NCBI GenBank assembly: GCA_050012355.1
Contig: JBEKHI010000269.1
Span: 1-20,418, forward strand
From: JBEKHI01 sp050012355
Lineage (GTDB): Bacteria; Actinomycetota; Actinomycetes; Streptosporangiales; Streptosporangiaceae
Direction of reading: 5' to 3'
DNA: 20,418 bases
Positions 7,040 through 14,029 of the stretch are shown piece by piece. The notes below the pieces were generated by a model, which saw only the letters and a list, made by a program, of their open reading frames with translations, did not search any database and was not told the origin of the DNA. Position 1 is the stretch's first letter. Each line of letters opens with the position of its first letter. The translations under genes were made by a program, and so were the position numbers.

Positions 7040-7615
7040 ATGACCGGTGTGACGGGGATCTTGCTGGCCGCGGGGGAAGGGTCGCGGCTCGGGCGGCCTA
7101 AGGCGCTGATCGAGCTGGGCGGCCAGACCCTCGCCGAGCGCGGTGTCGCGATGTTGCGAGCGGGCGGCGCCGATCCGGTGCTGGTCGTGACCGGAGCCGC
7201 CGCCGTGCAGGTGCCGGGGGCTACGGTCGTACACAATCCGGAATGGCGTTCGGGCATGGGGTCCTCGCTGGTGGCCGGGCTCGCCGCCGTCGGCTCCGAA
7301 GCCGCGGTGATCGCGCTGGCGGACCAGCCGCTCGTCGGGGCGTTGGCGGTACGCAGGCTGATCGCGGCGTTCGAGGCCGGGGCCACGGTGGCGGTCGCCA
7401 GCTACGACGGCCGGCCGCGCAATCCGGTCCTGATCGCCCGCCAGCACTGGTCCTCGGTCATCGAGTCCGCCCGCGGCGACGTCGGGGCGCGCGCGTTCCT
7501 GCGCGCGCACCCCGATCTGGTCACCAGCGTCGAATGCGGTGACACCGGCCGCCCGGACGACATCGACACCCCCGAGGAGCTGGAGATGCTCATCGCCCTC
7601 TTTAAAGCGAAGTGA
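7040..7615 (+). CDS. MocA-like molybdenum cofactor nucleotidyltransferase
   Basis: This 191-residue protein has the NTP_transf_3 fold of MobA/MocA. The nucleotide-binding loop is GILLAAGEGSRLGRPKALIE (residues 6-25), followed by VVHNPEWRSGMGSSLVAGL, VIALADQPLV with the metal-binding aspartate, GDVGARAFL and the C-terminal DIDTPEEL. In this family MocA adds CMP to molybdopterin for xanthine-dehydrogenase or CO-dehydrogenase enzymes; CTP use here is inferred from the XdhC-like gene next door, not from a diagnostic residue. GGGGGAGGAGG at 7020-7030 supports the ATG at 7040. The 3' end overlaps the convergent aldose epimerase gene by 14 bases. A phospholactate- or other small-molecule nucleotidyltransferase is a less likely alternative. 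Confidence 0.88.
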   Translation: MTGVTGILLAAGEGSRLGRPKALIELGGQTLAERGVAMLRAGGADPVLVVTGAAAVQVPGATVVHNPEWRSGMGSSLVAGLAAVGSEAAVIALADQPLVGALAVRRLIAAFEAGATVAVASYDGRPRNPVLIARQHWSSVIESARGDVGARAFLRAHPDLVTSVECGDTGRPDDIDTPEELEMLIALFKAK

Positions 7616-8516
7616 TGCCCCAGGTGTGGGTGATGCTCTGCCCAGGGTCCAGCGCGACTAGGTCGTCGCCGGAGACGAACGCGTTCGGCGGGCAGCTCAT
7701 CGGCTCGACGGCCAGCGCCGTGCGGCGGTGTTCCGGCTCGAGTGCGTCGCCGGTGAACACCTGCAGCCAGCGATAGGTCGCGTCGGCCCACAGGCCGATG
7801 GCCTCGCGACTAACAGACATTTTCACCCACGCGCGATCGTTGTCGTCCCGGGACAGCCCGGTGAACGCGGTGTCAAGCGGTGTCGTGCCGATCCGCCGGG
7901 GCTTGCGGAAGTCATAGCTGGTTCCGGCCACGTCCTCGGGCGGACCCGACGGGATGCCGCGGTCGTTGGACGGCAGCCAGGACTGTGCGGGTAGCGTCAG
8001 CTCCCACTCGTCGACTTCGGTGCTCATGATCAGGTACGGGTGCTGGCCGGTGCCCCAGGGCGCCGGGCGGCTGCCGCGGTTGCGTGCCGTCGTCTCGACC
8101 GTCAGCCCGGTAGCGTCCGCCACCGAATAGGTGACGTCGATCTCGACGGAGAACGGGTACCCCTGATTTCCGTGCGCCTCGTTACGAAGGATCACCGAGT
8201 CGGGCTCGGCGGCGACCAGCGTCCAGGCTGCCCAGCGGGTCAGGCCGTGGATCGCGTTACCCGCGGCGGGTTCGGACAGCGCGAGCTGGTGGTCGTGGTC
8301 GCCGAAGTTGTAGCGGCCGCCGTCGACGCGGTTCGGCCAGGGCGCGAGCAACTGCCCGGAAGCGTGCGGTGGGAGCTCGTCCGCGTCGTAGCTGGTGATC
8401 AGCGCGGTGCCGTCGCGGGTGAGTTCGCGCAGCCCGGCGCCGAGCCCGGTTACGGTGGCGCGCCAGGCGCCGGCTGAGATCTCGTATTGAGATCCGGTGA
8501 GAGGGGCATCCGTCAT
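7602..8516 (-). CDS. Aldose 1-epimerase family protein (GalM-like)
   Basis: The 304-residue protein is a full-length beta-sandwich mutarotase that interconverts alpha and beta anomers of an aldose. Recognisable elements are LLAPWPNRVDGGRY (residues 56-69), NAIHGLTRWAAW with H90 in the position of the first catalytic histidine, GTGQHPYLI with H159 as the second, TPLDTAFTGL, and LAVEPMSCPPNAF with E271 as the likely catalytic base. The ATG at 8516 is chosen because the domain begins there and TATCCT lies 7 bases upstream with no ribosome binding site; the frame is open further upstream, but only as a shadow of the DUF2877 gene. It begins 5 bases after the DUF2877 stop, so it can be read from both its own promoter and the upstream gene's. 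The sugar is not known. Confidence 0.92.
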   Translation of the reverse strand: MTDAPLTGSQYEISAGAWRATVTGLGAGLRELTRDGTALITSYDADELPPHASGQLLAPWPNRVDGGRYNFGDHDHQLALSEPAAGNAIHGLTRWAAWTLVAAEPDSVILRNEAHGNQGYPFSVEIDVTYSVADATGLTVETTARNRGSRPAPWGTGQHPYLIMSTEVDEWELTLPAQSWLPSNDRGIPSGPPEDVAGTSYDFRKPRRIGTTPLDTAFTGLSRDDNDRAWVKMSVSREAIGLWADATYRWLQVFTGDALEPEHRRTALAVEPMSCPPNAFVSGDDLVALDPGQSITHTWGITSL

Positions 8517-8521
8517 GGAGA

Positions 8522-9361
8522 TCAGGATACGGAGAGCACTTGGGCCGCGCGGCAGCCGGCCACGATGCCCCAGGCGATGTCCGCCAGCCAAGAGCCGGTG
8601 CTTTGCAGCTTGCGGGCGGCGGGTTCGACGGGCTCGTCGCCGGCCAGGCCGTGCAGCACCGCCGACACCTCGGCGGGAGCCTGGCCGCGAGCGGCGCAAT
8701 GCAGCACCGACGCGCCGAGCCCGATCGTTCTCTCCCGCGCGTACGCGGTGACGGTCGCGCTGAGCCAGCCGGCCAGCCACACGGGCTTGGTGCCGCCGGG
8801 GATCGCCCCGCCCAGCAGCCGCAGCGCGAGCAGCATGCCGCACAGCACGCTGTCCCCGGCGGGCACCAGGCCAGGGCCGAGCCCGACCAGACTCTCGGCG
8901 TGCTCGGCGGCGCTGGCGAGGTCGCCCTCGGCGCAGCAGGCGGCGAGCGCGGCGGGTCCGTTGTGCCCAGGCAGGCCTGGTGCGTGCTGGGACTGCCCGC
9001 AGATCCGGGCGAGCGTGGTGGCTCCGTGATCGAGGCGAGCGCGCGACAGCGGGCCGAGCACCGGAACCGGGTCCCACCAGCGCAACGGCGCCAGGGTGAT
9101 GCCCGCGATCGTGAGCCGCTCATCACCCGCGCGGACATGCGTGCCGGGCGGGGCGTTCAGCGGAACGGCGGGAGTTGTGACCGAGTTTGGCAGCCGTACC
9201 GCCTCCGGCGCCGCGATCACGATGACTCGTGGCTCGCTCGTAACGCCGCCGAACTCAGCGAGGACCATGCCATCGGCCGTCCCGATCACTCGCCCATCGC
9301 GCCGTGGTCCGTGCATTAGCTCCCGGATGGCAAGGCTCGCGACGGCTGGCTCAACATGCAC
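8522..9361 (-). CDS. DUF2877 (AllH-like) protein
   Basis: The 279-residue protein carries the DUF2877 signature SLVGLGPGLVPAGDSVLCGM (residues 157-176) with the glycine-rich GLGPGL and the PAGD motif; an N-terminal beta-rich part and a helical C-terminus complete it. DUF2877 proteins occur in purine, allantoin and related nitrogen-catabolism clusters, and AllH of E. coli is linked to oxamate carbamoyltransferase activity. That fits the nearby XdhC and MocA genes loosely. I chose the GTG at 9361 because AAGGGGGG stands 3-4 bases upstream on this strand; ATG at 9316 would remove 15 residues. It is the first gene of a likely two-gene unit with the aldose epimerase. The catalytic role of this copy is unknown. 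Confidence 0.85.
   Translation of the reverse strand: MHVEPAVASLAIRELMHGPRRDGRVIGTADGMVLAEFGGVTSEPRVIVIAAPEAVRLPNSVTTPAVPLNAPPGTHVRAGDERLTIAGITLAPLRWWDPVPVLGPLSRARLDHGATTLARICGQSQHAPGLPGHNGPAALAACCAEGDLASAAEHAESLVGLGPGLVPAGDSVLCGMLLALRLLGGAIPGGTKPVWLAGWLSATVTAYARERTIGLGASVLHCAARGQAPAEVSAVLHGLAGDEPVEPAARKLQSTGSWLADIAWGIVAGCRAAQVLSVS
8524..8529 (-). promoter_or_regulatory. Candidate -10 box inside the DUF2877 3' end for the epimerase
   Basis: On the reverse strand TATCCT is followed by 7 bases and the ATG at 8516. It overlaps the last codons of the DUF2877 gene. It would give the epimerase a separate leaderless transcript. Confidence 0.4.
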
Positions 9362-9572
9362 ATGCCCCCCTTGGGGTGAATGCGATGATCATCACAATAG
9401 AGCGTGTAGATCGCAACAGGGCACGGTTCTCGCAGATGGCGAATTGCCGATGAAAATGGGACAAGATGATAGCAGTGTTGCGGCGTTCACTGTTGAATTT
9501 TAGAAAACTTAAGATCGGCTTCTACCTGCGGTTTCAGGTGATTCTCGATTGGCTCAGCTAGCCGAAGAAGGG

Positions 9573-9618
9573 GCCGACGGGGCTGCTTGGGGAGCGGGGG
9601 ACCGTCAGCCCCGCCGGC
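9573..9618. repeat. Hairpin 1 of intergenic cluster
   Basis: GCCGACGGGGCTG at 9573-9585 pairs with CAGCCCCGCCGGC at 9606-9618 at 12 of 13 positions, with a 20-base loop. No T-run follows on the forward strand (GATTTATA), so it is not a typical terminator. Confidence 0.6.
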
Positions 9619-9672
9619 GATTTATACCTTAGCGTGATCTAAGTGTCGGGTGCGAGTAGGTCCGTCATTTCC

Positions 9673-9692
9673 CTTACACCCGTAAGTTTTTT
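9673..9692 (+). terminator. Short hairpin followed by six T
   Basis: CTTAC at 9673-9677 and GTAAG at 9682-9686 enclose ACCC and are followed by TTTTTT at 9687-9692. The form is that of a minimal intrinsic terminator on the forward strand, but the stem is only 5 bp and no forward gene ends before it. Confidence 0.3.
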
Positions 9693-9775
9693 GAAATGTC
9701 GCGTTCTGTGATGATGAGCCGGGAAGTCGTGATACGCAGTCACGAAAGTACTCTGAGGCAACATATAACCACGAT

Positions 9776-9807
9776 CGGTTACTTTGGGCGGTTTCGCACC
9801 GTAACCG
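9776..9807. repeat. Hairpin 2 of intergenic cluster
   Basis: CGGTTAC at 9776-9782 is complementary to GTAACCG at 9801-9807. The enclosed 18 bases can extend the stem partly. A smaller stem, TCGTGA at 9727-9732 with TCACGA at 9740-9745, lies just before it. Confidence 0.5.
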
Positions 9808-9838
9808 CGAGCAAGAAAAATCCGCGCGGCTAAGGGCC

Positions 9839-9902
9839 CTTTGCTGGTGGGTGCTGCACTACCCAGACTCTTCTCTGGTTGGTGCGACACTAACCAGCAA
9901 AG
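9839..9902. repeat. Hairpin element, copy 1 of a dispersed family
   Basis: CTTTGCTGGT at 9839-9848 pairs exactly with ACCAGCAAAG at 9893-9902. An inner stem is CCAGA at 9863-9867 with TCTGG at 9874-9878. The core from 9849 to 9890 matches the hairpin at 20373-20414 at about three quarters of positions, including GTGCTGCA, ACTCTT and TCTGG, which indicates a repeat family. Confidence 0.65.
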
Positions 9903-9982
9903 GCCTCTGCCGTCCGAGGCTCGCTGTGATCACGCGCACCAGCTGCATCGTCAGCCACTGGTTGGCGGGGGGTGCGGCTGCA

Positions 9983-10051
9983 CTTCACGTATGAAGTTGC
10001 CCCTAGTTCGGCGAGGAAAGCGTTTGCCGAGGGGCTAGTTGGTGCGTGAAG
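9983..10051 (-). terminator. Long hairpin immediately after the 618-residue gene
   Basis: CTTCACG at 9983-9989 pairs with CGTGAAG at 10045-10051, and inside it CCCCT plus CGGC pairs with GCCGAGGGG with a four-base bulge. It begins 12 bases beyond the stop codon of the reverse-strand gene ending at 10064. There is no T-run, so it may be a factor-assisted terminator or a stability element. Confidence 0.45.
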
Positions 10052-10063
10052 TCGGGGGGACCG

Positions 10064-11920
10064 TCAAGAGGATCCGGCGGAGAGGGTCCCGTTGCGGACC
10101 GCTTCGGCCGCGAGCACGCCAAACAGGTAGAAGTAGGCGGCCTCTTCGTCTTCAAAAGCCCGGACTTCATGGCGGGCGTCGTCCGCGCAGCTGAAGACCT
10201 CGAATCCGCCGCTCTTGGTCTTGATCAGGCACATCGCCCCAGCGACCTCTTCGTCGACCGCGTACGACGAACTCGGGATCTTCGCCTGGTCGAGGAGCTC
10301 AGCGAAGACCGATTGGGTAGAGACCCTGGGCCTGCGGGCAGCGCGGCGGCCGCGGACAACGGTGGCCGAGTGCGGTCGGTCGGCATCAGGCTGACCGGTC
10401 CCGTTAGTTCGCGGGTGCTCGTCGGCGGGGGCCGGCTGAGCCGGGGCTTGCTGAACCTCGGTACTGCGGGCTTCGGTGCCGGAGTGGTTGGTGCCGAAGT
10501 AATCGACCGACGAGTGGTCGGTGGCTGAGTAGTCAGTGCCGGGGTAGTCCGTGGCACGCGGCTCGGAGAGCGGGGGAGCCGACAGCGGTAGCGCCGGGGC
10601 GGCCGACGCGTCGAGCCGGGATTCGCTGGAGTCGGACTTAGGAGCACTCCAGCTGGGCGGGGCGAAATCGGCGGGCGCGGCTGATCCGGATCCATTGGAA
10701 CCGCCGTAGCCGTTGGGCGTGGTTGACCCGTTGGAGCCGCCGCCATAGCCGCTGAATCCGGCGTAGCCATTGGACTCGGGGTAGCCGGTGGACTCGCCGT
10801 GGGTATCGGAGTCGGCGTGGCCGTTGGAGCCGCTATGGCCGCCGTAGCCATTGGGTTCGCCGTGGCCGTTGGACTCGGCGTAGCCGTTGGAGACGGGATA
10901 GCCGTTCGGCGAGGTGTGCTCGTTTGGGGAACCGTTTCCGTTGGATCCGTTCGCCCCGTTGAACCCGTTGTCGGCCGGTCGCGGGTAGCTGAGCCATGAG
11001 CCGCCGCTGTCCTCGGTCGCGGGGGAGCCGTGCCAGGCCGTGGCGCCGCTCGGGGTCTCGGCGCGGGGAGCGGGGGACCACGGATCGAGGGCGCGCTGTG
11101 GTCCGGAGGCACGCGGTGATTCCGGGGCACGGGGTGGTTCTGGAGTACGGGGCTGCTCGGCGCGCGGGGCTTCGATCGCGCGGGAGAACTCTGCCGCCCG
11201 GGCGGGTTCCGCCGCGCGAGAGCGTTCTGCGGACCAGGCGGATTCCGTGCCGCGGGCAGGCTCGGCGGCCCGGGGGAGTTCCGGCGCGCGGGGGGACTCT
11301 AGGGCCCGGGGCTCCGCGGCGCGGGGCGACTCGAACACGCGGGCCGGCTCGGGTACGTGAGCGGGCTCGAATGCTCGGCCGAAGTCGGGTGCGCGCGCCG
11401 GTTCCGGTGCACGGGGTGATTCAAGCGCGCGTACGTGTTCCGGCGCGCGGGGAAGTTCCGGCGCGCGGGGAAGTTCCGGCGGGAGGATCTGCCGGTCGGC
11501 GGGCGCGGCCCGCAAGGCGGCTGGCCCCATGCCGCCCCCGCCCGCTGAACCCGGACCAAGCGCGGGCGCCCCCAGAGCGGCGAGCGGGAACTCGTGGCGT
11601 TCCTCGGCCAGGTCGGCTACCTCGGCGCGCGGGATGACCACCTCGAACACCCCACGGTCGACCTGCCAGTAGCCAAGCTGGCCGGCGCGGGTGGAGTCCA
11701 TCCCGAGGTATGCGATGTGCAGCCGGTCCCCGAGATCGTCGAGCACTAGGCACGGCTCGCCGTGGTAGGAGCCGACCGGGCGGGATTCCGAGCCAGCCGA
11801 CATGAAGTTGTGCTCTTCTGGCGGCGGCCAAGCGGCGATCAGCGTGACCTCGGAGATGGATGGCCCGACGCCGGCCTGGTAAGGCGTGCCGCGGTAGGAC
11901 GCCATCAACCGGTAACGCAT
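10064..11920 (-). CDS. Actinobacterial protein of unknown function with long low-complexity tracts
   Basis: The 618-residue protein has a folded N-terminal domain (residues 1-113; MRYRLMASYRGTPYQAGVGP, then GEPCLVLDDLGDRLHIAYLG and QLGYWQVDRGVFEVVIPRAE) of a kind I recall as an unnamed actinomycete family. A PRAPE-type proline/alanine/arginine/glutamate tract follows (149-270), then an asparagine/glycine/serine/tyrosine tract built on SNGY (318-413), a DYxxTDY-like stretch (456-483), a basic patch GRRAARRPR (524-532) and a compact C-terminal domain (535-618; FAELLDQAKIPSS, GGFEVFSCADDARHEVRAFE, AAYFYLFGVLAAEAV). No signal peptide or membrane helix is seen, so a cytoplasmic protein with a flexible linker is likely. 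GGAAGGAGG 8 bases upstream fixes the ATG at 11920. I recall similar N-termini beside TNT-toxin-type genes, but that link is weak. Function unknown. Confidence 0.85.
   Translation of the reverse strand: MRYRLMASYRGTPYQAGVGPSISEVTLIAAWPPPEEHNFMSAGSESRPVGSYHGEPCLVLDDLGDRLHIAYLGMDSTRAGQLGYWQVDRGVFEVVIPRAEVADLAEERHEFPLAALGAPALGPGSAGGGGMGPAALRAAPADRQILPPELPRAPELPRAPEHVRALESPRAPEPARAPDFGRAFEPAHVPEPARVFESPRAAEPRALESPRAPELPRAAEPARGTESAWSAERSRAAEPARAAEFSRAIEAPRAEQPRTPEPPRAPESPRASGPQRALDPWSPAPRAETPSGATAWHGSPATEDSGGSWLSYPRPADNGFNGANGSNGNGSPNEHTSPNGYPVSNGYAESNGHGEPNGYGGHSGSNGHADSDTHGESTGYPESNGYAGFSGYGGGSNGSTTPNGYGGSNGSGSAAPADFAPPSWSAPKSDSSESRLDASAAPALPLSAPPLSEPRATDYPGTDYSATDHSSVDYFGTNHSGTEARSTEVQQAPAQPAPADEHPRTNGTGQPDADRPHSATVVRGRRAARRPRVSTQSVFAELLDQAKIPSSSYAVDEEVAGAMCLIKTKSGGFEVFSCADDARHEVRAFEDEEAAYFYLFGVLAAEAVRNGTLSAGSS
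10682..10969 (-). repeat. Coding repeat: SNGY-type low-complexity tract
   Basis: Reverse-strand codons repeat short units such as SNGY, SNGH, PNGY and GYGG about every 6-10 residues; on the forward strand the recurring string is TAGCCGTTGG and close variants. The period is irregular and always a multiple of three, as expected for coding tandem expansion rather than a CRISPR. Confidence 0.75.
11111..11476 (-). repeat. Coding repeat: PRAPE-type tract
   Basis: About 120 residues alternate PRAPE, ARAPE, SPRAPE and SRAAE units of 5-9 residues. Nearly exact 18-base repeats (GGAAGTTCCGGCGCGCGG) occur around 11450-11480, indicating recent slippage or unequal exchange. Confidence 0.75.
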
Positions 11921-12389
11921 GACGTTGCCCTCCTTCCGCGGGGTTGCCAGGACCTAGAGCGGCGCCAAGACGGCGCCACCCGAGCCCGTCATAGCGTGAG
12001 ACTGGCTCATCGCCGTTCAGCGTGAGCCTGCACAGCGTCGTGCCGACCGGGATCTGGATCGGCTCAAGGTAGAACTCGGCAAGCCGAGTGCCCGAGTTGA
12101 CCGGAACGTACCCGTCGATCTCACGCGCATTCCAGCATAGAAAGAACATCTCGGGCATGTCAGGCCGGAACTCAGATCCCTCGTAAGCCAGGGCCAAGAC
12201 GGCGTACGCCTCGGCGGGGGAACGCAACTGAACGTCACGGACCCGGTGTACATAACCGGCGATCACGCCGCGCTGGCCACTCATGTACGGCCCGACCATG
12301 CGGGGCGGAATGACCTTGCGCACAGGAGTGCCGGGCTGTATCCGCGCAGGTTGCATGGGGTCGCGGGAGTCACGAACCGCGGAACACAC
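11421..12389 (-). CDS. Conserved actinobacterial protein of unknown function, reading frame open into the next gene
   Basis: Residues 1-145 look like a genuine domain: RKVIPPRMVGPYMSGQRGVI, HRVRDVQLRSPAEAYAVLAL, EMFFLCWNAREIDGYVPVN, LAEFYLEPIQIPVGTTLCRL and SRYDGLGWRRLGA. I do not know its function. The GTG at 12389 is chosen because AAGGGAGG stands 5 bases upstream; ATG at 12356 is the alternative. The frame does not stop near the 11920 start but stays open another 178 codons to 11421, inside the downstream gene in a different frame, giving an arginine-rich sequence with no domain character. A TAG one base out of frame at 11956-11954 would end the gene at a normal distance before the next ribosome binding site, so a one-base indel or sequencing error near 11957 is likely. 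The credible coding part is about 11955-12389. Confidence 0.6.
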   Translation of the reverse strand: MCSAVRDSRDPMQPARIQPGTPVRKVIPPRMVGPYMSGQRGVIAGYVHRVRDVQLRSPAEAYAVLALAYEGSEFRPDMPEMFFLCWNAREIDGYVPVNSGTRLAEFYLEPIQIPVGTTLCRLTLNGDEPVSRYDGLGWRRLGAALGPGNPAEGGQRHALPVDGVLPRHALPGRRRAIHLRGHADRRLAAARRAQLHVGWLGIPPGRLLPRRAVPSARRSRGPAAHRIPRDGLHPRRPAWLLAGRPWGVRGGHPARRGSRPGRGTPRVPARRSGGARAWSGFSGRGRHGASRLAGRARRPADPPAGTSPRAGTSPRAGTRTRA

Positions 12390-12589
12390 CCAGGCCTCCC
12401 TTCCCGCTCGTTACCGTTCGGTACCGCTGCCCCCGTGCTGGCCCCCATGATCGCTTATGTAGCAGGTCATGAGGTTCCCATATCCGGTATGTGCTCTCAA
12501 GTGATTCTGCCGGTAAGACCGGACTTCCGCCGGTAAAGGGCCGGCATTCATGAGAACCAGTACTTTTAGTAGTCATTCGGTCACTGCGG

Positions 12590-12595
12590 TAGAGT
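12590..12595 (+). promoter_or_regulatory. Candidate -10 box for leaderless SseB-family transcript
   Basis: TAGAGT fits TANNNT and is followed by 7 bases and the GTG at 12603, with no ribosome binding site. The 213-base divergent region upstream also holds two GCCGGTAA direct repeats (12509 and 12529 areas) and GAGGTTCCCATAT at 12471, which resembles the inverted repeats at 14004 and 16117. Confidence 0.4.
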
Positions 12596-12602
12596 CGGCG
12601 AT

Positions 12603-13205
12603 GTGCAACCCGATCGAGGCCAAGCCGATCCCCGGGTGATGGAGGCGATCGACGCTTACGATCGCGGTCAGCTCATAGAACACTCGATGCTGGCGGTCCT
12701 GCGCGAATCTCGCGTGCTCGTCCCGATCGTGGCGGTCGCGGCCGATGGGGAGAGCGAGAAGCAGACCGACATGGCGGTGCCCAAGCTGGTTGGCCGGGAC
12801 GGGCGAGAAGCCATGATGGCCTACACCAGCGTGGACACGATGAGCCGGTGGGACCCGGCGGCCCGGCCGGTGCCGATGCCGCTGCGGCAGGCCTGCGAGG
12901 CGGCGCTCGCCGAGAACTGCGCGCTCGTACTGGACGTCGGCGGCCCGGTGCCGATCGCTCTCGATGGCACCCGGCTCGCGGCGATCGCCAGCGGGGAGCC
13001 GATTCCGCCGGCGCATGAGGACCCTGACGTTCGCCAAGCGGTAGAGGCGGTGGCGCCGTTGGTCGCGCTGACGCCGGCCGAGAGCAGGGATGTGGTCATC
13101 GAGATACGGGCGTCGTCTCCCGAGGAGGCGTCCCGCGCGGCCGACACGATCTCGGCCGCGCTGCGCGGCCGGCTGCGAACGATGGAGATACGAGCCCGGT
13201 GCTGA
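12603..13205 (+). CDS. SseB family protein
   Basis: The 200-residue protein matches the SseB N-terminal domain: DPRVMEAIDAYDRGQLIEHSML, LRESRVLVPIVAVAADGESE, the TDMAVPKLVGRDGREAMMAY segment, TSVDTMSRWDPAARPVPMP and CALVLDVGGPVPIALDGTRL. A C-terminal stretch of about 60 residues (VVIEIRASSPEEASRAADTI) resembles the usual alpha-beta tail. SseB homologues in actinomycetes are cytoplasmic with undefined function; the name comes from an enterobacterial protein. The GTG at 12603 is set by the domain start and the TANNNT box 7 bases before it. The prepilin peptidase begins 58 bases downstream on the same strand. Confidence 0.85.
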   Translation: MQPDRGQADPRVMEAIDAYDRGQLIEHSMLAVLRESRVLVPIVAVAADGESEKQTDMAVPKLVGRDGREAMMAYTSVDTMSRWDPAARPVPMPLRQACEAALAENCALVLDVGGPVPIALDGTRLAAIASGEPIPPAHEDPDVRQAVEAVAPLVALTPAESRDVVIEIRASSPEEASRAADTISAALRGRLRTMEIRARC

Positions 13206-13263
13206 TCGAGCGGCGAACGGAGATCGCGATGGCTCGGCGCTGGGGCCGCGAGGCCGCCGTGCC

Positions 13264-14007
13264 ATGAACCCGCTGCTGATCACCCTCCTGACGCTCGCCG
13301 GTATCGCCGTCGGGTGGGGACTGCGTGCCGTCATCGTCCGCTACGCCATCCCCGCAGGTGAAGTAGCCCGCCAGTGCTGTCCCGGCTGCGAAAGTCAGAC
13401 CCTGGTAGCCCGGTGGCGGCCCTGGCTGCTGCCGACCCCCTCGGGCCGCTGCGCTCGGTGCGGTGAGCGCACGGGGCCGCCCGCCTTGGTCGTCGAGGCC
13501 ATCACGGCGATCCTGTTCGGAGCGCTCGCCGCCCGCATCCATCCCGGCTTGGTCCTGGCCGCCGCCTGCTGGCTGGCTGCCTGCGCGGTCCCGCTCGCGT
13601 TCATCGACGTGGCCGTCCGCCGGCTGCCCGACTTGCTCACCGCTCCCGCCTATGCGGGCACCCTCGTGCTACTGCTGCTAGCCGCTGGGGTCGGCGGGCA
13701 CTGGCACACTCTGGTTCAGGCCGTGCTCGGCGGCATCGCCCTCACCGGCTTCTATCTCATACTCGTGATTATCAGCCCGGGCGGGATGGGCCTGGGGGAT
13801 GTCAAGGCGGCGGCGAGCCTGGGCACCCTGCTGGCCTGGCTGGGCTGGGGCGCCCTGCTCTTCGGCGCGGTCGCCGGGTTCCTGCTGGCTGCCCTCTACG
13901 GCGTAGCGCTGCTGGTATCAGGCCGCGCGACCAGGAAGCAGCAGATCCCGTTCGGCCCCTTCATGATCATCGGGGCGTTCGCGGTGATTCTCGCCTGGCA
14001 CGTGTAG
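13264..14007 (+). CDS. Type IV prepilin peptidase, A24 family
   Basis: The 247-residue membrane protease removes leader peptides from type IV pilins or related secretion-system pseudopilins. A cytoplasmic zinc-binding loop follows the first membrane helix and has two CxxC pairs (C39-C42 and C63-C66). The catalytic aspartates are visible in FIDVAVRRLPDLL (D115, D123) and GGMGLGDVKAA (D179 in the GxGD motif). Seven or so hydrophobic segments span the length, as in the family. A methyltransferase function of the N-terminal domain, present in enterobacterial PilD, cannot be judged here. The ATG at 13264 starts right at the first membrane helix; the upstream ribosome binding site (GCGAGG) is poor. 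The TAG stop at 14005-14007 lies inside a 25-bp inverted repeat. No pilin gene is in the window. Confidence 0.93.
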   Translation: MNPLLITLLTLAGIAVGWGLRAVIVRYAIPAGEVARQCCPGCESQTLVARWRPWLLPTPSGRCARCGERTGPPALVVEAITAILFGALAARIHPGLVLAAACWLAACAVPLAFIDVAVRRLPDLLTAPAYAGTLVLLLLAAGVGGHWHTLVQAVLGGIALTGFYLILVIISPGGMGLGDVKAAASLGTLLAWLGWGALLFGAVAGFLLAALYGVALLVSGRATRKQQIPFGPFMIIGAFAVILAWHV

Positions 14008-14028
14008 GTTCCCATTTCTGATGTCACC
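14004..14028 (+). repeat. Left inverted repeat of the cassette
   Basis: GTAGGTTCCCATTTCTGATG begins the arm, continuing TCACC. It matches the complement of 16093-16117 except at three positions (A/G, A/G, A/C). The stop codon of the prepilin peptidase is its second to fourth base. GAGGTTCCCATAT at 12471 is a weaker third copy. Confidence 0.6.
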
Positions 14029-14029
14029 C

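Larger units (their letters stand above)
9362..10063. other. 700-base gene-poor region with serial inverted repeats
   Basis: No frame here carries a recognisable domain. Base composition is richer in A and T than the genes on either side, especially 9400-9540 and 9620-9780. At least six inverted repeats follow one another between 9573 and 10051. An 83-codon reverse frame at 9639-9890 has mixed codon endings unlike the neighbours and starts inside a hairpin, so I do not call it a gene. The region lies between the start of the DUF2877 gene and the end of the 618-residue gene, so it should hold a promoter for the former and a terminator for the latter. Confidence 0.6.

Noticed and set aside
9385..9504. 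Two tiny forward frames (about 22 and 17 codons) that could be taken for peptide precursors
   Set aside because: No ribosome binding site, no modifying enzyme nearby and no leader or core pattern; too short to support.
9639..9890. 83-codon reverse-strand frame in the hairpin region
   Set aside because: Codon endings are mixed rather than GC-rich, it begins inside a repeat hairpin, and no ribosome binding site or family is visible.
10682..10969. Regular repeats that might suggest a CRISPR array
   Set aside because: The units are short, in multiples of three, code for SNGY motifs within an open frame and have no unique spacers or cas genes.
10225..11130. 301-codon alternative frame within the 618-residue gene
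   Set aside because: It is a frame shadow of repetitive codons; the main frame has folded domains at both ends and a strong ribosome binding site.
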